From: Methanosarcinaceae archaeon
GTDB lineage: Archaea > Halobacteriota > Methanosarcinia > Methanosarcinales > Methanosarcinaceae
Assembly: GCA_030596385.1 (NCBI GenBank)
Contig: JAUVKD010000096.1
Location: forward strand, 1-5,286
Reading direction: 5' to 3'
Length of the DNA: 5,286 nucleotides
Below are positions 4,060 to 5,286 of this stretch, in pieces. The position numbers and the translations under genes are program-made. The notes under the pieces are model-generated. The model was not told the DNA's origin and searched no databases. It worked only from the letters and a program-made list of their open reading frames with translations. Numbering within the stretch: position 1 is the first letter of the stretch; each line of letters begins with the position of its first letter.

Positions 4060-5286
4060 TCAATATAATTTCACACCCGTGATACTTGTGATATTGTTTT
4101 CCTGCATTGCCACTCCTATTGTTCGCTTTGCAGCTTCGATCATCGGTTTTCGGAGAGATACCACAATAAATTGTGCATTATCCTTATATGAATTTACACG
4201 CTTTGCCACTCTCTCGGCATTCACACTGTCAAGGAACATATCGATCTCATCAAATGCGTAGAACGGTGCAGGCCGATACTGCTGGATCGCAAACACAAAC
4301 GCAAGTGCAGTCAGGCTTTTCTCTCCTCCTGACATCGCTTCAAGACGCTGTAGGGTCTTATCCTTTGGCTGCGCTTTTAATGTCATGCCACCTGCAAAAG
4401 GATCCTCATAATCATCCAGAACAAGTTCACCGGTCCCATCTGAAAGTTCATTGAAGATAACCTTAAAGTACTTGTTAATACCATTGAAAGTTTCCATGAA
4501 CGCATCTTTCTTGAGTTTCTCATATTGCCCGATACGCTCAAGTATCTGCTCGCGTTCAGTGACAAGGATATCACGTCTCGTCTTAAGATCAGTAAGCCTG
4601 ATTTCAACCTCGTCATACTCATCGATCGCACGCATATTAACAGGTTCCAGATGTTCCATGGCACGTTCAATGGAGTCTATCCTCGTGCGCACGGTTTCAT
4701 AGTTTGGCACCTCTTCACTATCCTCAATGCCGCGCCTCTCAAGTTCCACTGCAAGTTCTGTGATCTGCTCAAACAGTGCGCTGCGGGTTGCATCAAGTGC
4801 AATCATATGCCTATTTCCGTCCTCGAATTTCTGTTTAATAGAATTAAACTGTGCCTTAATAGCTCCATATTCAGCCTGCTTACGGATACGATCCTGCTGA
4901 AGTTCCTTTAGCTCTTCTGCCAGTTCCTGCTCACGCTCCTGTTTCTTAACAAGTGCATCCTCAAATTCAATGATCTTATTCTTAAGAGCAGAAACACGCT
5001 CCTTGTGCGTGGATTTTTTCACATCCATCTCCTTGATAATCCTGCGGTTCTCTTCTGCCCTTGCAGTTGCGTATTCATGATTAAGTTTCAGTGCATTTAA
5101 TCCGGCTTCAATATCACGCACGCGCCCTTCAAGTTGTCTGATCTCCTCATCAATAGTCTCTGCCTGTTCATTGAGTTGTGGAACCTCGGAACCGGATAAC
5201 TTGTCTTCAAGCACAACAATCTTTTTTTCGAGTTCCCGGATGAGTTCATTCTTTTCATCCTTTTGCACGACAACCTCGTCCATCTC
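4060..5286 (-). CDS. smc: Chromosome segregation SMC ATPase, C-terminal third (partial)
   Basis: This is the ATP-driven coiled-coil protein of the condensin ring. The gene runs off the right edge and ends at TGA 4062-4060, leaving about 408 of the roughly 1,170 residues usual for the family. The N-terminal Walker A head, first coiled coil and hinge are outside the window. Counting from the Met at 5283, residues 1-190 and about 200-265 are heptad-rich coiled coil. HLEPVNMRAIDEYDEVE at 211-227 is the conserved return to the head. The ABC signature is AMSGGEKSLTALAF, with SGGEK at 318-322. Walker B is FYAFDEID, with D345 and E346. The D-loop is FLD at 350-352. The switch position reads VVSLRKP, with Leu377 where most ABC ATPases have His; as far as I recall other archaeal SMCs also have Leu here. 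scpA and scpB follow on the same strand. Confidence 0.95.
   Translation of the reverse strand, partial: EMDEVVVQKDEKNELIRELEKKIVVLEDKLSGSEVPQLNEQAETIDEEIRQLEGRVRDIEAGLNALKLNHEYATARAEENRRIIKEMDVKKSTHKERVSALKNKIIEFEDALVKKQEREQELAEELKELQQDRIRKQAEYGAIKAQFNSIKQKFEDGNRHMIALDATRSALFEQITELAVELERRGIEDSEEVPNYETVRTRIDSIERAMEHLEPVNMRAIDEYDEVEIRLTDLKTRRDILVTEREQILERIGQYEKLKKDAFMETFNGINKYFKVIFNELSDGTGELVLDDYEDPFAGGMTLKAQPKDKTLQRLEAMSGGEKSLTALAFVFAIQQYRPAPFYAFDEIDMFLDSVNAERVAKRVNSYKDNAQFIVVSLRKPMIEAAKRTIGVAMQENNITSITGVKLY

Noticed and set aside
4079..4911. ORFs in other frames over smc
   Set aside because: They are shadows of the conserved SMC coiled coil and head, with no independent support.

Overview
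The window looks like chromosomal DNA of a methanogenic or anaerobic methane-oxidising archaeon, most like the Methanosarcinales. I infer this from the archaeal-type SMC/ScpA/ScpB proteins, an archaeal GGTGA ribosome-binding site, overlapping ATGA gene junctions, and moderate-GC genes set beside a long AT-rich, transposon-scarred spacer. The lineage assignment is from memory of these families and was not searched.

Right half (1893-5286, minus strand): a condensin locus in the order smc (C-terminal third only, running off the right edge), scpA, scpB. scpA and scpB overlap by 4 bases (ATGA). smc and scpA are separated by a spacer of about 215 bases that is extremely AT-rich. It carries a 29-bp tandem repeat of about 2.4 copies, an 18-bp tandem repeat of two copies and a set of alternating GTAAC/GTTAC arms. 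Together the products would form the ring complex: the SMC ATPase, the kleisin ScpA bridging its heads, and the winged-helix accessory protein ScpB. ScpB is unusually long at 364 residues; its second half lies outside the standard double winged-helix fold.

Left half (1-1892): position 1-75 is the tail of a plus-strand gene, followed by a textbook hairpin terminator and a second hairpin. The following 1.7 kb has no clear intact gene. It holds short, doubtful minus-strand reading frames (306-793 and 834-1055), an imperfect inverted repeat (938-1100), a frameshifted remnant of an IS4/IS1634-like transposase C-terminus (about 1107-1350), and directly beside it a MITE-like element of about 296 bp (1351-1646) with 20-bp inverted ends and a possible 10-bp target duplication. 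Between that element and scpB there is a GC-rich hairpin and a striking match to the core of the phage T7 promoter (1861-1878).

I see no tRNA, rRNA or CRISPR array, and no convincing new defence or biosynthetic system. The most unusual items are the ScpB C-terminal extension, the MITE-like element with its neighbouring transposase remnant, the repeat-rich smc-scpA spacer and the T7-like sequence.
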